Positions 40,795 to 50,346 of a stretch of 64,000 bases of DNA are shown here, one piece after another. The translations under genes and the position numbers were made by a program. Numbering within the stretch: position 1 is the stretch's first letter; each line of letters opens with the position of its first letter. The notes under the pieces were generated by a model. The model was not told the DNA's origin. It saw only the letters and a program-made list of their open reading frames with translations, and made no database searches. Where the stretch lies: NCBI RefSeq assembly GCF_014337215.1, contig NZ_CP060635.1, forward strand, positions 3,791,501 to 3,855,500, read 5' to 3'. The stretch comes from Wansuia hejianensis (GTDB lineage Bacteria > Bacillota > Clostridia > Lachnospirales > Lachnospiraceae).

Positions 40795-42069
40795 ATGAAA
40801 AAAAGAATTGTCGCATTAATTCTGGCAGCAGTAATGGGGGCGTCTTTGACCGCCTGCGGCGGAGGAACAGGAGAAAGCGGTTCCGGTAATTCATCCAGTC
40901 AGAAAAGTAACACAGAAAGCTCGGCGGAAACAAGCACTGGGACCACAGACGGCGAAACGTTTAAAATCGGAGTATTCCAGCCATTATCTGGAGCCAGCGC
41001 GGCTTATGGAATAGAAGCAAGGAACGCGATCGAGATGGCGGTTGACTATGTGAATGAAAACGGCGGATTCAACGGTGTACCGGGAGAAGTGGTCGCTTAT
41101 GATACTCAGTGCTCAGTGGAGGAAGCGGTGAAAATTGCTTCTAAGCTGGTGAATGAGGAACGAGTAGATGCGGTTCTGGGTTCACTGCTTTCTTCAGAGA
41201 TGTTCGCTACCGGCAATACACTGAACGAAGCAGGCGTATATACCATTGGCCTTGGAACGAGCGCCAGCTGGATGCAGGAAGACTGGCCCTATGTATTCCG
41301 TGCGTCCATGAATAATGGAGCGGGTTCGCCAACCATCGCTAAAATGATCCAGGATATGAACTGCACAAAGGCTGCCGTATTCTATGGACAGGACGATGCG
41401 GCTCTTTCCGCATATTCATTGTTTGAAGAGGCGGTAACCGCAGAAGGAATAGAAATCCTGCTTGCGGAAACCTATGATCAGGGGGATACGGACTTTTCGG
41501 CGCAGATTACCAATATTGTTAATTCAGGCGCCGAGGTTGTGTTCATGTCCACGATTGGAGAAACGGCTCCGATTGTTGCGAAACAGCTGAGACAGTATGG
41601 ATATGACGGCGTAATCATCAGTAAAGAATCCTTTATGGCTTCCCAGATTGCGATTGCCGGTGAAGAAAATTCCAATTACATAGCATTTGTGAATCCGTAT
41701 GTTACTTATGAAAGTATTGATGACATTGATATCCCAGAGGTAAAAGAATTTGCCGAAAAATATGCTGAAAGATACGGAGAGATCAATAAGACTGATTCTT
41801 CCTACAGAGGATGGGACAGCGTAATGGTTATGTGGGAAGCTAGTAAAATTGCGAAATCCAATGATTCAGAAGCGTTAAAAGAAGCGACGAACCAGATTTC
41901 AGATCTGCAGGGTCTTGGCGGCACACTGGATTTTACCAAGGGCAACCGGGAAGGTTACAATGAATTTAACTCCTTTATACTGATAGACGGTAAAAATGTG
42001 CTGTGGTCCAAGTGGATGAATGAAGGAGGATATGAGGATTATTTAGCTGCAACAGGAAGAGATAAGTAA
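40795..42069 (+). CDS. ABC transporter substrate-binding lipoprotein, Liv type
   Basis: A 424-residue lipoprotein from ATG 40795 (AAGGAGAAGG). Signal peptide ends with LTACGGG; a Ser/Gly/Thr linker follows, then a type I periplasmic-binding fold (FKIGVFQPLSGASAAYG; VDAVLGSLLSSEMFATG; AAVFYGQDDAALSAYSLF). The family normally binds branched-chain amino acids or amides, but many members take other organic acids. With four further transporter genes behind it in the Liv order and sugar-acid genes around, it may import a hexonate or related acid; not provable here. Confidence 0.88.
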   Translation: MKKRIVALILAAVMGASLTACGGGTGESGSGNSSSQKSNTESSAETSTGTTDGETFKIGVFQPLSGASAAYGIEARNAIEMAVDYVNENGGFNGVPGEVVAYDTQCSVEEAVKIASKLVNEERVDAVLGSLLSSEMFATGNTLNEAGVYTIGLGTSASWMQEDWPYVFRASMNNGAGSPTIAKMIQDMNCTKAAVFYGQDDAALSAYSLFEEAVTAEGIEILLAETYDQGDTDFSAQITNIVNSGAEVVFMSTIGETAPIVAKQLRQYGYDGVIISKESFMASQIAIAGEENSNYIAFVNPYVTYESIDDIDIPEVKEFAEKYAERYGEINKTDSSYRGWDSVMVMWEASKIAKSNDSEALKEATNQISDLQGLGGTLDFTKGNREGYNEFNSFILIDGKNVLWSKWMNEGGYEDYLAATGRDK

Positions 42070-42098
42070 TTACTGGTGAAAAGAAGGGAGCGGCTTCT

Positions 42099-42971
42099 AT
42101 GTACTTGACGTTGCTGATATCGGGGCTTGTGATCGGAAGCATTTATGGTCTGATTGCCCTAGGATATTCAATGATTTATAAATCTTCAGGGCTTCTCAGT
42201 TTTGTTCAGGGAGATATTATGACCCTTGGCGCTTTTCTGGGACTGACCTTCTACTCTTATTTGGGATTACCGTTTGTCGTATCCCTGCTTTTGACGGTAC
42301 TGTGTGCGGTAGCGTTCGGATTCGCCCTGGAAAAGGGCGTAATCCGGCCGCTGTTAAATAAGAATGTCATGGCTGTTTACATCGTCCTGGCTACGATTGC
42401 GATCTCCTACATCGTACAGAATGGTTCTATGGTGGCCTGGGGTTCTATCACGCTGAATTTTCCGTCTATTTTCGGCGTGTCCACAATCCGGATAGGAAAT
42501 ATAAACGTGCAGCCAGAGGCGATCATGTGTATTGCGGTAGGCTTTGTCTGCATGCTTTTGCTGCATTTTTACATGACTAAGACCAGGCTGGGGACTTCCA
42601 TGCGAGCTGCTTCCATGGACGCCATGGCGGCGGAAAGCTGCGGGATTGATGTTTCATTGTCCACAGGGCTTTCCTGGGGGCTTTCCGCAGGACTGGCTGC
42701 AATCGCCGGCATCCTGATCGGACCGATTTACGGGGTATATACCACGCTTGGGGCCACAATCGGAAGAAAAGGTTTTTCCAGCGCGGTGATCGGCGGTTAC
42801 GGAAATATGTACGGTGCTATCTTAGGCGGTATTATCCTTGGCTTGGTAGAAACATTCTCTGCCAGCCTGATTTCATCTACCTATAAGAATCTGATTGCGT
42901 ATTGCCTGCTGCTGATCTTCCTGCTTGTGAAGCCCACAGGCATATTCAACGAAAAAGCTGTGCAGAGTTAA
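42099..42971 (+). CDS. livH: Branched-chain-type ABC permease LivH
   Basis: A 290-residue membrane protein with about eight helices. Family signatures: LISGLVIGSIYGLIALGYSMIYKSSGLLSFVQGDIMTLGAF at the N terminus, LGTSMRAASMDAMAAESCGID (the cytoplasmic EAA-like loop contacting the ATPases) and GPIYGVYTTLGATIGRKGFSSAVIGGYGNM. Full length. Second gene of the transporter operon, 29 nt after the binding protein. Confidence 0.93.
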   Translation: MYLTLLISGLVIGSIYGLIALGYSMIYKSSGLLSFVQGDIMTLGAFLGLTFYSYLGLPFVVSLLLTVLCAVAFGFALEKGVIRPLLNKNVMAVYIVLATIAISYIVQNGSMVAWGSITLNFPSIFGVSTIRIGNINVQPEAIMCIAVGFVCMLLLHFYMTKTRLGTSMRAASMDAMAAESCGIDVSLSTGLSWGLSAGLAAIAGILIGPIYGVYTTLGATIGRKGFSSAVIGGYGNMYGAILGGIILGLVETFSASLISSTYKNLIAYCLLLIFLLVKPTGIFNEKAVQS

Positions 42972-42983
42972 GGAGGCCGTCTG

Positions 42984-43967
42984 ATGAAATTGTTAAGAAA
43001 GAAAAACAATCACCTGTTTTTATGGATACTGTTCGCGATAGCCATGGTGCTTCCGTTTGCCTTTAGCGGGTCTCCGTTCTTGTTGCTGGTATTCTGCTTC
43101 ATTGAGATCTATATCATTGCGGTCTCAGGGCTGGATATCGTGTTTGGATATTGCGGGCAGGTTTCGCTGGGGCATGCCGCTTTTTATGCGGCGGGAGCTT
43201 ATGGTTCTGTGCTCCTGCACAAATTTACCGGATGGCCGGTCCTGATTACCATGGTGATCGGGGCGGCTCTGGGCGCGTTAATCGGAGCGGTTGTCGCGTA
43301 TTCCTGCTCCAAGCTGGTATTCCATTTCCTGTCGCTGGCGACCCAGGCGGTAGGGGAGATTATGTATATCTTGGTTTCTCATTCACCTGGAAATATCACC
43401 GGGAACTATATAGGAATGTATACCGATCCTGTAAATCTGTTTGGATTCAAGCTGGACTCGGAATTTAAGTTTTATTTCTTTGGCCTTGCCTGCGTCATCC
43501 TCTTCCTGCTGGCGAAACAGTATTTGGTAAACTCAAAGACTGGACGGGCGTTTACCGCTATCCGTGAAAATGTGCATGCGGCGGACGGAATGGGGATTAA
43601 TGTGCGCGCCTACAAAGTAAAAGCATTTACGACCAGCGCGTTTTATACAGCCTTTGCGGGAGCCATGTATGCCCATTTGATTGAGTATGTAACTCCGGAC
43701 AGCTTTTTGTATAAACAGTCGGTCATGTTCTTGACCATGCTGCTCTTCGGAGGCTCCGGCTCTCTCCTGGGACCGATCATCGGATCGGTGGCCGTGCTGT
43801 TGGTGAATGAGTCTCTCCGCGCGCTGCAGGATTATCAGATGCTTGTATATGGTATCATGATGCTGATCGTTATTGTTATAATTCCGGGAGGATTGTATGG
43901 AATGCTTAAAAACGCAGTGGCGAAGGTGAAGAGACGAAAACTGGAAGGAAGTGATAGTCATGCTTGA
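42984..43967 (+). CDS. livM: Branched-chain-type ABC permease LivM
   Basis: A 327-residue membrane protein. Seen: SGLDIVFGYCGQVSLGHAAFYAAGAYGSVLL (the GQxSLGHAAF motif of LivM), TGRAFTAIRENVHAADGMGINVRAYKVKAFTTSAFYTAFAGAMYAH and LLFGGSGSLLGPIIGSVAVLL. It pairs with LivH to form the channel. RBS AAGGAGG; 12 nt after livH, and overlaps livG by 8 nt. Confidence 0.93.
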   Translation: MKLLRKKNNHLFLWILFAIAMVLPFAFSGSPFLLLVFCFIEIYIIAVSGLDIVFGYCGQVSLGHAAFYAAGAYGSVLLHKFTGWPVLITMVIGAALGALIGAVVAYSCSKLVFHFLSLATQAVGEIMYILVSHSPGNITGNYIGMYTDPVNLFGFKLDSEFKFYFFGLACVILFLLAKQYLVNSKTGRAFTAIRENVHAADGMGINVRAYKVKAFTTSAFYTAFAGAMYAHLIEYVTPDSFLYKQSVMFLTMLLFGGSGSLLGPIIGSVAVLLVNESLRALQDYQMLVYGIMMLIVIVIIPGGLYGMLKNAVAKVKRRKLEGSDSHA

Positions 43968-44712
43968 AGCAAAGGGAGTTACCATCCGGTTTGGAGGGCT
44001 GACTGCAGTTGACCATGTGGATATGGTTGTCCGGGATCATAAGATCACAGGGCTGATCGGGCCGAACGGAGCCGGGAAAACGACTTTTTTTAATTGTATC
44101 AGCGGCGTGTATAAGCCCAACGAGGGCTCTGTAATATTTGACGGTAAGCATATAGAAGGGAAAAAGCCCTATCAGATCTGTGACGCGGGAATATCCAGGA
44201 CCTATCAGGTGATCAACCTGTTCTGGAATATGACTGCCATTGAAAATGTTATGGTTGGTATGCACCCAAGGCTGAAAAGCACATTTCTCACTGACCTGTT
44301 CAAGACGCCGGCCGTACGTGCCGAGGAAAGGGCTGCCAGAGAAAAGGCATATGAATGGCTGAAGTTTGTCGGACTGGAGAAATATGCGAATGAGCCGGCA
44401 GGAGCGCTGCCCTACGGAGGGCAGAGGCTGCTGGAGATTGTCCGAGGCCTTGCCAGTGATGCCAAGATCCTGCTGCTGGACGAACCGGTAGCCGGTATGA
44501 ACACGAAAGAAAAAGCTGAATTCGACGGCCTGCTGCAGGAAATCCTGAAAAAAGGAGTGACGATCCTGATGGTGGAACATGATATGGAGCTGGTCATGGG
44601 AATCTGCGATTATCTGTATGTGCTTGAATATGGGAAACTGCTGGCAGAGGGCGTACCTGATGAGATTCAGAAGCATCCGGAAGTAATCCGGGCTTATCTG
44701 GGAGGTGAATGA
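43960..44712 (+). CDS. livG: ABC transporter ATPase LivG
   Basis: A 250-residue ATPase. ATG 43960 (AAGGAAG) is preferred over the GTG at 43951. Walker A GPNGAGKTT, Q-loop, signature ALPYGGQRLLEIVRGLAS (the LSGG motif is degenerate as PYGGQ, normal for LivG), Walker B ILLLDEPVAGMN. Its stop overlaps the ribosome site of livF. Confidence 0.94.
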   Translation: MLEAKGVTIRFGGLTAVDHVDMVVRDHKITGLIGPNGAGKTTFFNCISGVYKPNEGSVIFDGKHIEGKKPYQICDAGISRTYQVINLFWNMTAIENVMVGMHPRLKSTFLTDLFKTPAVRAEERAAREKAYEWLKFVGLEKYANEPAGALPYGGQRLLEIVRGLASDAKILLLDEPVAGMNTKEKAEFDGLLQEILKKGVTILMVEHDMELVMGICDYLYVLEYGKLLAEGVPDEIQKHPEVIRAYLGGE

Positions 44713-44713
44713 G

Positions 44714-45436
44714 ATGGCGCCGATACTGGAATTGAAGAATTTTCACTATTATTATGGAAATATTGAAGCAGTTAAGGGAATCGACATCCGTGTGGAGCCT
44801 GGAGAGATGGTCACGCTGATCGGCGCAAACGGGGCGGGTAAGACAACCACCATGCAGAGTATCTCAGGCCTGACTCCGGCCTCCGGAGTCAGAGGAGAGA
44901 TATGGTTTGACGGGAAACGGATCGATAAGAAGAAGGGAAATAAAATTACCGCGATGGGCTTGTGCCACGTATTGGAAGGGCGCCATGTGTTTTCCCAGCT
45001 TTCGGTGGAAGAGAACCTGAAAATGGGGGCTTATCTGAGAAAGGATAATGCGGGAATCAGAGAAAGTTTTGCGAAGGTCTATGAATTATTTCCGCGTCTG
45101 CTGGAGAGAAAAACACAGATGGCGGGGACTCTCTCCGGCGGGGAACAGCAGATGCTTGCTATCGGGCGGGCCATGATGGGAAAACCCAAGATGATTCTGC
45201 TGGACGAGCCATCCTTGGGACTTGCGCCGATCGTGGTGCACGCTATTTTTGAAGCCATTGTGGAGATAAACCGCCAGGGGACAACGATATTGTTTGTAGA
45301 GCAGAATTCTAAGATCGCGCTAGCCACAGCGCACCGGGGCTATGTGATGCAGACAGGGAAAATAGTGCTAGCAGACACCTGTGAGAATCTGGAGTCTAAT
45401 GAAGAAGTGAAAAAGGCATATCTAGGTATGAAATAA
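44714..45436 (+). CDS. livF: ABC transporter ATPase LivF
   Basis: A 240-residue ATPase from ATG 44714 (GGAGGTG 6 nt upstream). Walker A GANGAGKTT, signature GTLSGGEQQMLAIGRAMM, Walker B MILLDEPSLGLAP, H-loop FVEQNSKIAL. With LivG it energises the LivHM channel. Completes a full five-gene Liv-type transporter. Confidence 0.95.
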   Translation: MAPILELKNFHYYYGNIEAVKGIDIRVEPGEMVTLIGANGAGKTTTMQSISGLTPASGVRGEIWFDGKRIDKKKGNKITAMGLCHVLEGRHVFSQLSVEENLKMGAYLRKDNAGIRESFAKVYELFPRLLERKTQMAGTLSGGEQQMLAIGRAMMGKPKMILLDEPSLGLAPIVVHAIFEAIVEINRQGTTILFVEQNSKIALATAHRGYVMQTGKIVLADTCENLESNEEVKKAYLGMK

Positions 45437-45457
45437 AGTGCTGAAAAGGAGTATTGC

Positions 45458-46747
45458 ATGGCCGAACGGGAATTTCAATTATTTACCGGAGCACGGATTC
45501 AGAAATTTAAAATCCCTGAGGAAAACCTCTTGTATTATGCGGAACATCCCGCAGTCGAACAGGATAAGACAGAAGAAGAGATTATCCGCGGGGGGATCTC
45601 AAATCCCATCGGCGGTGTTTCTCTGGACCGCATCCCCAGGGATGCGAAAGTAATCATCATTGTAGACGACGCCACGAGACCGACTCCGGCTAAGCGGATT
45701 CTGCCCTATCTGCTGGAGCAAGTGGAGAAAAGGAGCAGGAATATTACGTTTATCACAGCTCCGGGCACTCACAGGCCGATGACGGAAGAGGAACTTGACC
45801 GGAAGATTGGAAAAGAGTGGATGGAGAAATACCGTCTGATTAATACAGACGCGCAGAGGGAAGAAGATTACCGCTATATTGGTGAAACAGAGGAGATGAA
45901 GACTCCTCTGTATATCCATAAAGCTGTGCTGGATGCCGACTACAGGATAGCAGTGGGAAATATCGGCCCGCATAATGTGGTGGGCTGGAGCGGTGGAGCT
46001 AAAATTATCCAGCCGGGAGTGAGCGGCCGGATCACGACAGAGGCAACCCATTACGCAGGCAGCTACGAAGCGGTAGAAGAAGTATTTGGAAATATAGAAT
46101 GTAAGGCCAGAAAAGAAATAGACGCAATCGGCGGTAAGGTCGGGCTGGATTATATTGCGAATACCGTGCTGGATACAGAAGGAAAAATTTTAGGTCTGTT
46201 CTGCGGCCATTATCTGAAAGCCCACCGGGCGGGAGTACGTTTTGCGGACCGGATGCTCCGTCCGGAGATACCCAGGATGGCCGATATTGTAATTGTGTCC
46301 GCGTATCCAAGCTGTATTGACTACTGGCAGGGTTTTAAGCCGGTAGGCTTTTCGTTGAAGGGGGTCCGGAAGGGCGGAATCGTGATCTATCTCTTTGATC
46401 CGCCGGAAGGCCTGTGCGGAAATTCCCCGGCTCACCGGCCCATGCTTGAGAAATACCTTCTGAGAGACGAGCAGACGGTTCGGAAAGCAGTGGCTGAAGG
46501 GGAGGTGCGTGATATAGTTGGAGTTACCAATCCACTGTGCCACTATCAGGTGCTACAAAAGGTTCAGGTTTTTTGCGTAACAAATTCGCTTACAGAGGAA
46601 GAATGCCGTCTGCTCCGTTTCGAAAAATTTGAGACGGTTGATACGGCGGTACAGACGGCTCTGGAAATTATGGGATCAGACGCTGCCATCGGAGTCATCC
46701 CCTGCGGCGGAGAAACACTGGTTCGGGTGAAAGAGGGAATGCAGTAG
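45458..46747 (+). CDS. LarA family nickel-pincer racemase/epimerase
   Basis: A 429-residue LarA-family protein. N-terminal domain with IIIVDDATRPTPAKRILPYLL (residues ~65-90) and APGTHRPMTEEEL, then VGWSGGAKIIQPGVSGR (Lys region that binds the nickel-pincer nucleotide) and the THYAGSY His. Known family reactions are racemisation or epimerisation of 2-hydroxy acids, including lactate, malate and D-gluconate at C2. No larB, larC or larE is in the window. Being 22 nt behind livF in a sugar-acid region, it could epimerise an imported aldonate at C2; that is inference. Confidence 0.85.
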   Translation: MAEREFQLFTGARIQKFKIPEENLLYYAEHPAVEQDKTEEEIIRGGISNPIGGVSLDRIPRDAKVIIIVDDATRPTPAKRILPYLLEQVEKRSRNITFITAPGTHRPMTEEELDRKIGKEWMEKYRLINTDAQREEDYRYIGETEEMKTPLYIHKAVLDADYRIAVGNIGPHNVVGWSGGAKIIQPGVSGRITTEATHYAGSYEAVEEVFGNIECKARKEIDAIGGKVGLDYIANTVLDTEGKILGLFCGHYLKAHRAGVRFADRMLRPEIPRMADIVIVSAYPSCIDYWQGFKPVGFSLKGVRKGGIVIYLFDPPEGLCGNSPAHRPMLEKYLLRDEQTVRKAVAEGEVRDIVGVTNPLCHYQVLQKVQVFCVTNSLTEEECRLLRFEKFETVDTAVQTALEIMGSDAAIGVIPCGGETLVRVKEGMQ

Positions 46748-46795
46748 ACATCTTGTTTGTTTTATGCGAAAATAAACATGGTAGGAGGTACGGAC

Positions 46796-47488
46796 ATGAA
46801 GATCGAAGTGAGAAATCCGGGTGAAAGCCATGCTGAATTCGCATACCGGGTATTGCGTTCCAATATCCTGACCCTGAATATGAAACCGGGAATGGTAATT
46901 AATGAAAAAGAAATTGCCGCACAGCTGAAAATCAGCCGCACACCGGTGCATGAGGCTGTTTTGAAACTAAAATATGAATTTTTAATTGATGTTAGAGCCA
47001 GGAAGGAATCAAAAGTATCTTATATTGACGTTGATTTGATTAACGAAGGTTTTTTTCTGCGGCGTACTTTGGAAACTGCTGTCCTGAAAGCAGCAATCCA
47101 TCAGATCGGTCCGGATACCAGGAAAAAACTGCTGGACAACCTGAAGGAACAGAGGGAGATTATTGAGCAGAACCGGCTGGATGAATTTCTAGAGTGTGAC
47201 GACAGGTTCCATCAGCTGATCTATCTCGCGGCCAATAAACCCCTCAGCTTTGAGGTGGTTCACCAGATGGGGTCCCATCTGACCCGGATGAGATATCTGA
47301 TACGGATTCTGCGCAGCTATGAATTCATACCGGACAGTTACCGGGAACATGAGCAGATCGTCCACATGCTGACCTTTGGAATACCGGCGGAATTCGATGT
47401 GGCTTCATTTGTGGCCAATCATATCAAGGGATTCCAGAACTATCTGCCCAATATTGAAAAGGAATATAAAGAATACTTTCGTTACTGA
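46796..47488 (+). CDS. GntR family regulator, FCD type (second)
   Basis: A 230-residue FadR-subfamily regulator; ATG 46796 follows AGGAGGT. N-terminal winged helix (AYRVLRSNILTLNMKPGMVINEKEIAAQLKISRTPVHEAVLKL) and an all-helical ligand domain with CDDRFHQLIY and terminal His residues. It lies directly before uxuA-uxuB and behind the transporter/LarA operon, so both are plausible targets, with a hexuronate-pathway intermediate as inducer. Confidence 0.9.
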   Translation: MKIEVRNPGESHAEFAYRVLRSNILTLNMKPGMVINEKEIAAQLKISRTPVHEAVLKLKYEFLIDVRARKESKVSYIDVDLINEGFFLRRTLETAVLKAAIHQIGPDTRKKLLDNLKEQREIIEQNRLDEFLECDDRFHQLIYLAANKPLSFEVVHQMGSHLTRMRYLIRILRSYEFIPDSYREHEQIVHMLTFGIPAEFDVASFVANHIKGFQNYLPNIEKEYKEYFRY

Positions 47489-47525
47489 GCCTGGCCATAA
47501 TTAAAGAAAGAGAGACAGTACAGTT

Positions 47526-48611
47526 ATGGAAATGACATTGAGGTGGTATGGCTCGCAATATGATACGGTGACATTGAAGCAGATCCGGCAGATTCCGGGA
47601 GTTACCGGGGTGATCAGCATGCTGTATGAGAAGCTTCCGGGAGAAGTCTGGGAATATGAGGAAATATTGAGGCTGAAGCAGGAGATAGAGGCGGCGGGCC
47701 TTCGTCTCTCAGGGATTGAGAGCGTGAATGTACATGATGCGATTAAGGTGGGAGGACCCGACCGGGATCTGTATATAGACCGGTATATTGATTCGCTCAG
47801 GAATCTGGGCAGGGCGGATATCCATCTGGTATGCTACAATTTCATGCCGGTGTTCGACTGGACCCGGACAGAGCTGGCCCGTGTGAGGCCGGATGGTTCC
47901 ACCGTGCTGGCCTATACGCAGCAGGCGATTGATGCAGTTACCCCGGAGACAATGTTTGAGAGTATTTCGGGGGATATGAACGGCAGCGTGATGCCCGGAT
48001 GGGAACCGGAACGGATGGCAAGGATCAAGGAGCTGTTTGAATTATACAGAGATACGGATAATGAAGCGTTGTTTCGGAACCTGAAGTATTTCCTGGAGCG
48101 GATTATGCCTGTATGTGACGAATATGATATTCGAATGGCGATCCATCCGGACGACCCGGCCTGGAGTGTATTCGGGCTGCCCCGGATTATTACAAATCTG
48201 GAGAATATCCAGAGGGTGATGAAGATGGTAGATAATCCGCACAATGGCGTTACGTTCTGTTCGGGTTCCTATGGGACCAATCTGAAAAATGATCTTCCGT
48301 TAATGATACGTTCTTTAAAAGGCAGGATCCATTTTGCGCATGTAAGAAATCTGAAATTTAATTCTCAGACGGATTTTGAAGAGGCGTCACATCTTTCTTC
48401 CGACGGTAATTTTGATATGTATGAGATCATGAAGGCACTTTATGAGACGGGATTTGACGGCCCGATCCGTCCGGATCACGGAAGGATGATCTGGGATGAA
48501 GTCGCTATGCCTGGCTATGGGCTGTACGACAGGGCGTTAGGGGCTGCTTATTTAAATGGATTGTGGGAGGCGATTGAGAAGGGAAGCGCTGAACGGAGGG
48601 AATTGAGATGA
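47526..48611 (+). CDS. uxuA: Mannonate dehydratase
   Basis: A 361-residue TIM-barrel enzyme dehydrating D-mannonate to 2-keto-3-deoxygluconate. Signatures: MTLRWYGSQYDTVTLKQIRQIPGVTGVI, LVCYNFMPVFDWTRTEL, MAIHPDDPAWSVFGLPRII, GVTFCSGSYGTNLKNDLP, HFAHVRN and RPDHGRMIWDE, covering the metal-binding His, Cys and Asp positions of UxuA. Full length. Overlaps uxuB by 4 nt. Confidence 0.96.
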   Translation: MEMTLRWYGSQYDTVTLKQIRQIPGVTGVISMLYEKLPGEVWEYEEILRLKQEIEAAGLRLSGIESVNVHDAIKVGGPDRDLYIDRYIDSLRNLGRADIHLVCYNFMPVFDWTRTELARVRPDGSTVLAYTQQAIDAVTPETMFESISGDMNGSVMPGWEPERMARIKELFELYRDTDNEALFRNLKYFLERIMPVCDEYDIRMAIHPDDPAWSVFGLPRIITNLENIQRVMKMVDNPHNGVTFCSGSYGTNLKNDLPLMIRSLKGRIHFAHVRNLKFNSQTDFEEASHLSSDGNFDMYEIMKALYETGFDGPIRPDHGRMIWDEVAMPGYGLYDRALGAAYLNGLWEAIEKGSAERRELR

Positions 48612-50221
48612 AGCTGAATCGAGAGGGACTGCGCAGCGCAGAAGAATGGAAAGCGGCAGGCTACATGCTTCCACAATATGACCGTGAAGCAATATACAGG
48701 AATACCATGGGAAACCCCCGATGGATTCATTTTGGGGCCGGGAATATCTTTCGGGCATTTCAGGCCAACATCATGCAGAGGCTGTTGAACCGGGAGGTGT
48801 GTGATACAGGCTTAATCGCGGCGGAGGGATATGATGCTGAGATCATTGACCGCGTAAATAAGCCTTGCGACGACTACAGTATTCTGGCGACGCTGAAAGC
48901 GGACGGTTCAATTGAGAAGACGGTGATTGGAAGCGTGTTACAGTCATACGTATTAGATCCGGAACGGAAAGAAGAGTTTGGACAGCTGAAAAAAGTTTTA
49001 TGCAATCCATCTCTTCAAATGGCCAGCTTTACGATTACGGAAAAAGGTTATAATGTATATGATAAACAGGGAGAACTGCTGCCTGGAATCCGGACAGATC
49101 TGGAACATGGCCCGGAAAACCCCAAGAGCTACATAGGAAAGGTGGTTTCTCTGATCTACGCAAGATTTTTGGCCGGCTCGTTTCCACTGGCCCTGGTGAG
49201 CATGGACAACTGTTCACGCAATGGGGAACGCCTGTCGGAGGCTGTGCTTGTCTTTGGGGAAGGGTGGGAAGAACGGGGGCTGGTACAAAACGGTTTCCTG
49301 GATTATCTGAAAGATCCCCGGAAGATCACGTTCCCCTGGTCCATGATTGATAAGATCACGCCGAGACCGGACGAAACCGTCCTTCGGATGCTGAAAGCGG
49401 ACGGCCTGGAAGATCTGGACATTGTAGTCACCGCTAAACACACCTATACCGCGCCTTTTGTAAATGCTGAGGAATGCGAGTATCTGGTGATTGAGGACCG
49501 TTTTCCCAACGGCCGTCCGCCTCTGGAAAAGGGAGGCGTTATCTTCACGGACAGGGCGACCGTGGAAAAAGTGGAGAAGATGAAAGTAGGTGCCTGCCTG
49601 AATCCAATTCACACGGCGTTGGCAGTCTTTGGCTGCCTGCTGGGGTACCGGAAGATTTCTGATGAAATGAAACAGCCTCTTTTAAAGAAACTGGCTGCGC
49701 GGCTGGGATATGATGAAGGGCTGCCTGCGGCAGTAAATCCCGGGATTATAGAACCGGCGAAATTTCTGAAGGAAGTACTGACGGTCCGGATTCCCAACCC
49801 GTTTATGCCGGATACGCCTCAGAGGATTGCCACAGATACATCACAGAAGCTTGCCGCGAGGTTTGGCGGAACTATTCGTACATATCTCGCGTCGGAATCT
49901 CTGAGTGTTTCTGAATTGCGGATCATTCCACTAGTATTTGCGGGGTGGCTGCGCTACCTGCTTGGAGTTGACGACGGCGGAAAACCGTTCCCGCTCAGCC
50001 CGGACCCCATGCAGGAGGAGCTGGCAGAGCAGTTAAAAGAGATACGGCTCGGCCAGATTTCAGGGGCTGAAGACGCAGTCCGTCCGATCCTTAAAAATGA
50101 TAGGATATTTGGCGTTGATCTGTATCAGGCGGGTCTCGCAGCAAAAGTTCTGGACAATTTTAAAGAGATGCTTCACGGTCCTGGAGCGGTTCAGGCGTGC
50201 CTGGAGCAGGAGCTGGGCTAA
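48608..50221 (+). CDS. uxuB: Fructuronate reductase (mannitol dehydrogenase family)
   Basis: A 537-residue NAD-dependent enzyme interconverting D-fructuronate and D-mannonate. Seen: IHFGAGNIFRAFQANIMQ (nucleotide-binding start), SFTITEKGYNV, SMDNCSRNGERL, and KVGACLNPIHTALAVFGCLLG, where Lys and Asn-x-x-His are the catalytic residues of this family. Slightly longer than E. coli UxuB, normal for the Firmicutes branch. The pair uxuA-uxuB ends at the terminator at 50250. Confidence 0.94.
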   Translation: MKLNREGLRSAEEWKAAGYMLPQYDREAIYRNTMGNPRWIHFGAGNIFRAFQANIMQRLLNREVCDTGLIAAEGYDAEIIDRVNKPCDDYSILATLKADGSIEKTVIGSVLQSYVLDPERKEEFGQLKKVLCNPSLQMASFTITEKGYNVYDKQGELLPGIRTDLEHGPENPKSYIGKVVSLIYARFLAGSFPLALVSMDNCSRNGERLSEAVLVFGEGWEERGLVQNGFLDYLKDPRKITFPWSMIDKITPRPDETVLRMLKADGLEDLDIVVTAKHTYTAPFVNAEECEYLVIEDRFPNGRPPLEKGGVIFTDRATVEKVEKMKVGACLNPIHTALAVFGCLLGYRKISDEMKQPLLKKLAARLGYDEGLPAAVNPGIIEPAKFLKEVLTVRIPNPFMPDTPQRIATDTSQKLAARFGGTIRTYLASESLSVSELRIIPLVFAGWLRYLLGVDDGGKPFPLSPDPMQEELAEQLKEIRLGQISGAEDAVRPILKNDRIFGVDLYQAGLAAKVLDNFKEMLHGPGAVQACLEQELG

Positions 50222-50249
50222 ACGTTTCGGAAGCTTCTGTGAGAGAGGT

Positions 50250-50299
50250 ATCCAGGAAGTGCCGCAAATGATGAACGGCACTCCCTGGATTATATTTTC
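50250..50299 (+). terminator. Terminator after uxuB
   Basis: ATCCAGGAAGTGCCG (50250-50264) pairs with CGGCACTCCCTGGAT (50276-50290), one mismatch, followed by TATATTTTC. Confidence 0.85.
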
Positions 50300-50301
50300 A
50301 A

Positions 50302-50320
50302 CAATGATGTATACAACAAA
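50302..50320. promoter_or_regulatory. GTATAC operator upstream of URO-D copy 3
   Basis: AATGATGTATACAACAA, identical over 17 nt to the site upstream of uxaB. It lies between the uxuB terminator and the start at 50347. Confidence 0.55.
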
Positions 50321-50346
50321 TAATACATTGATAATGGGAGGAAGTT

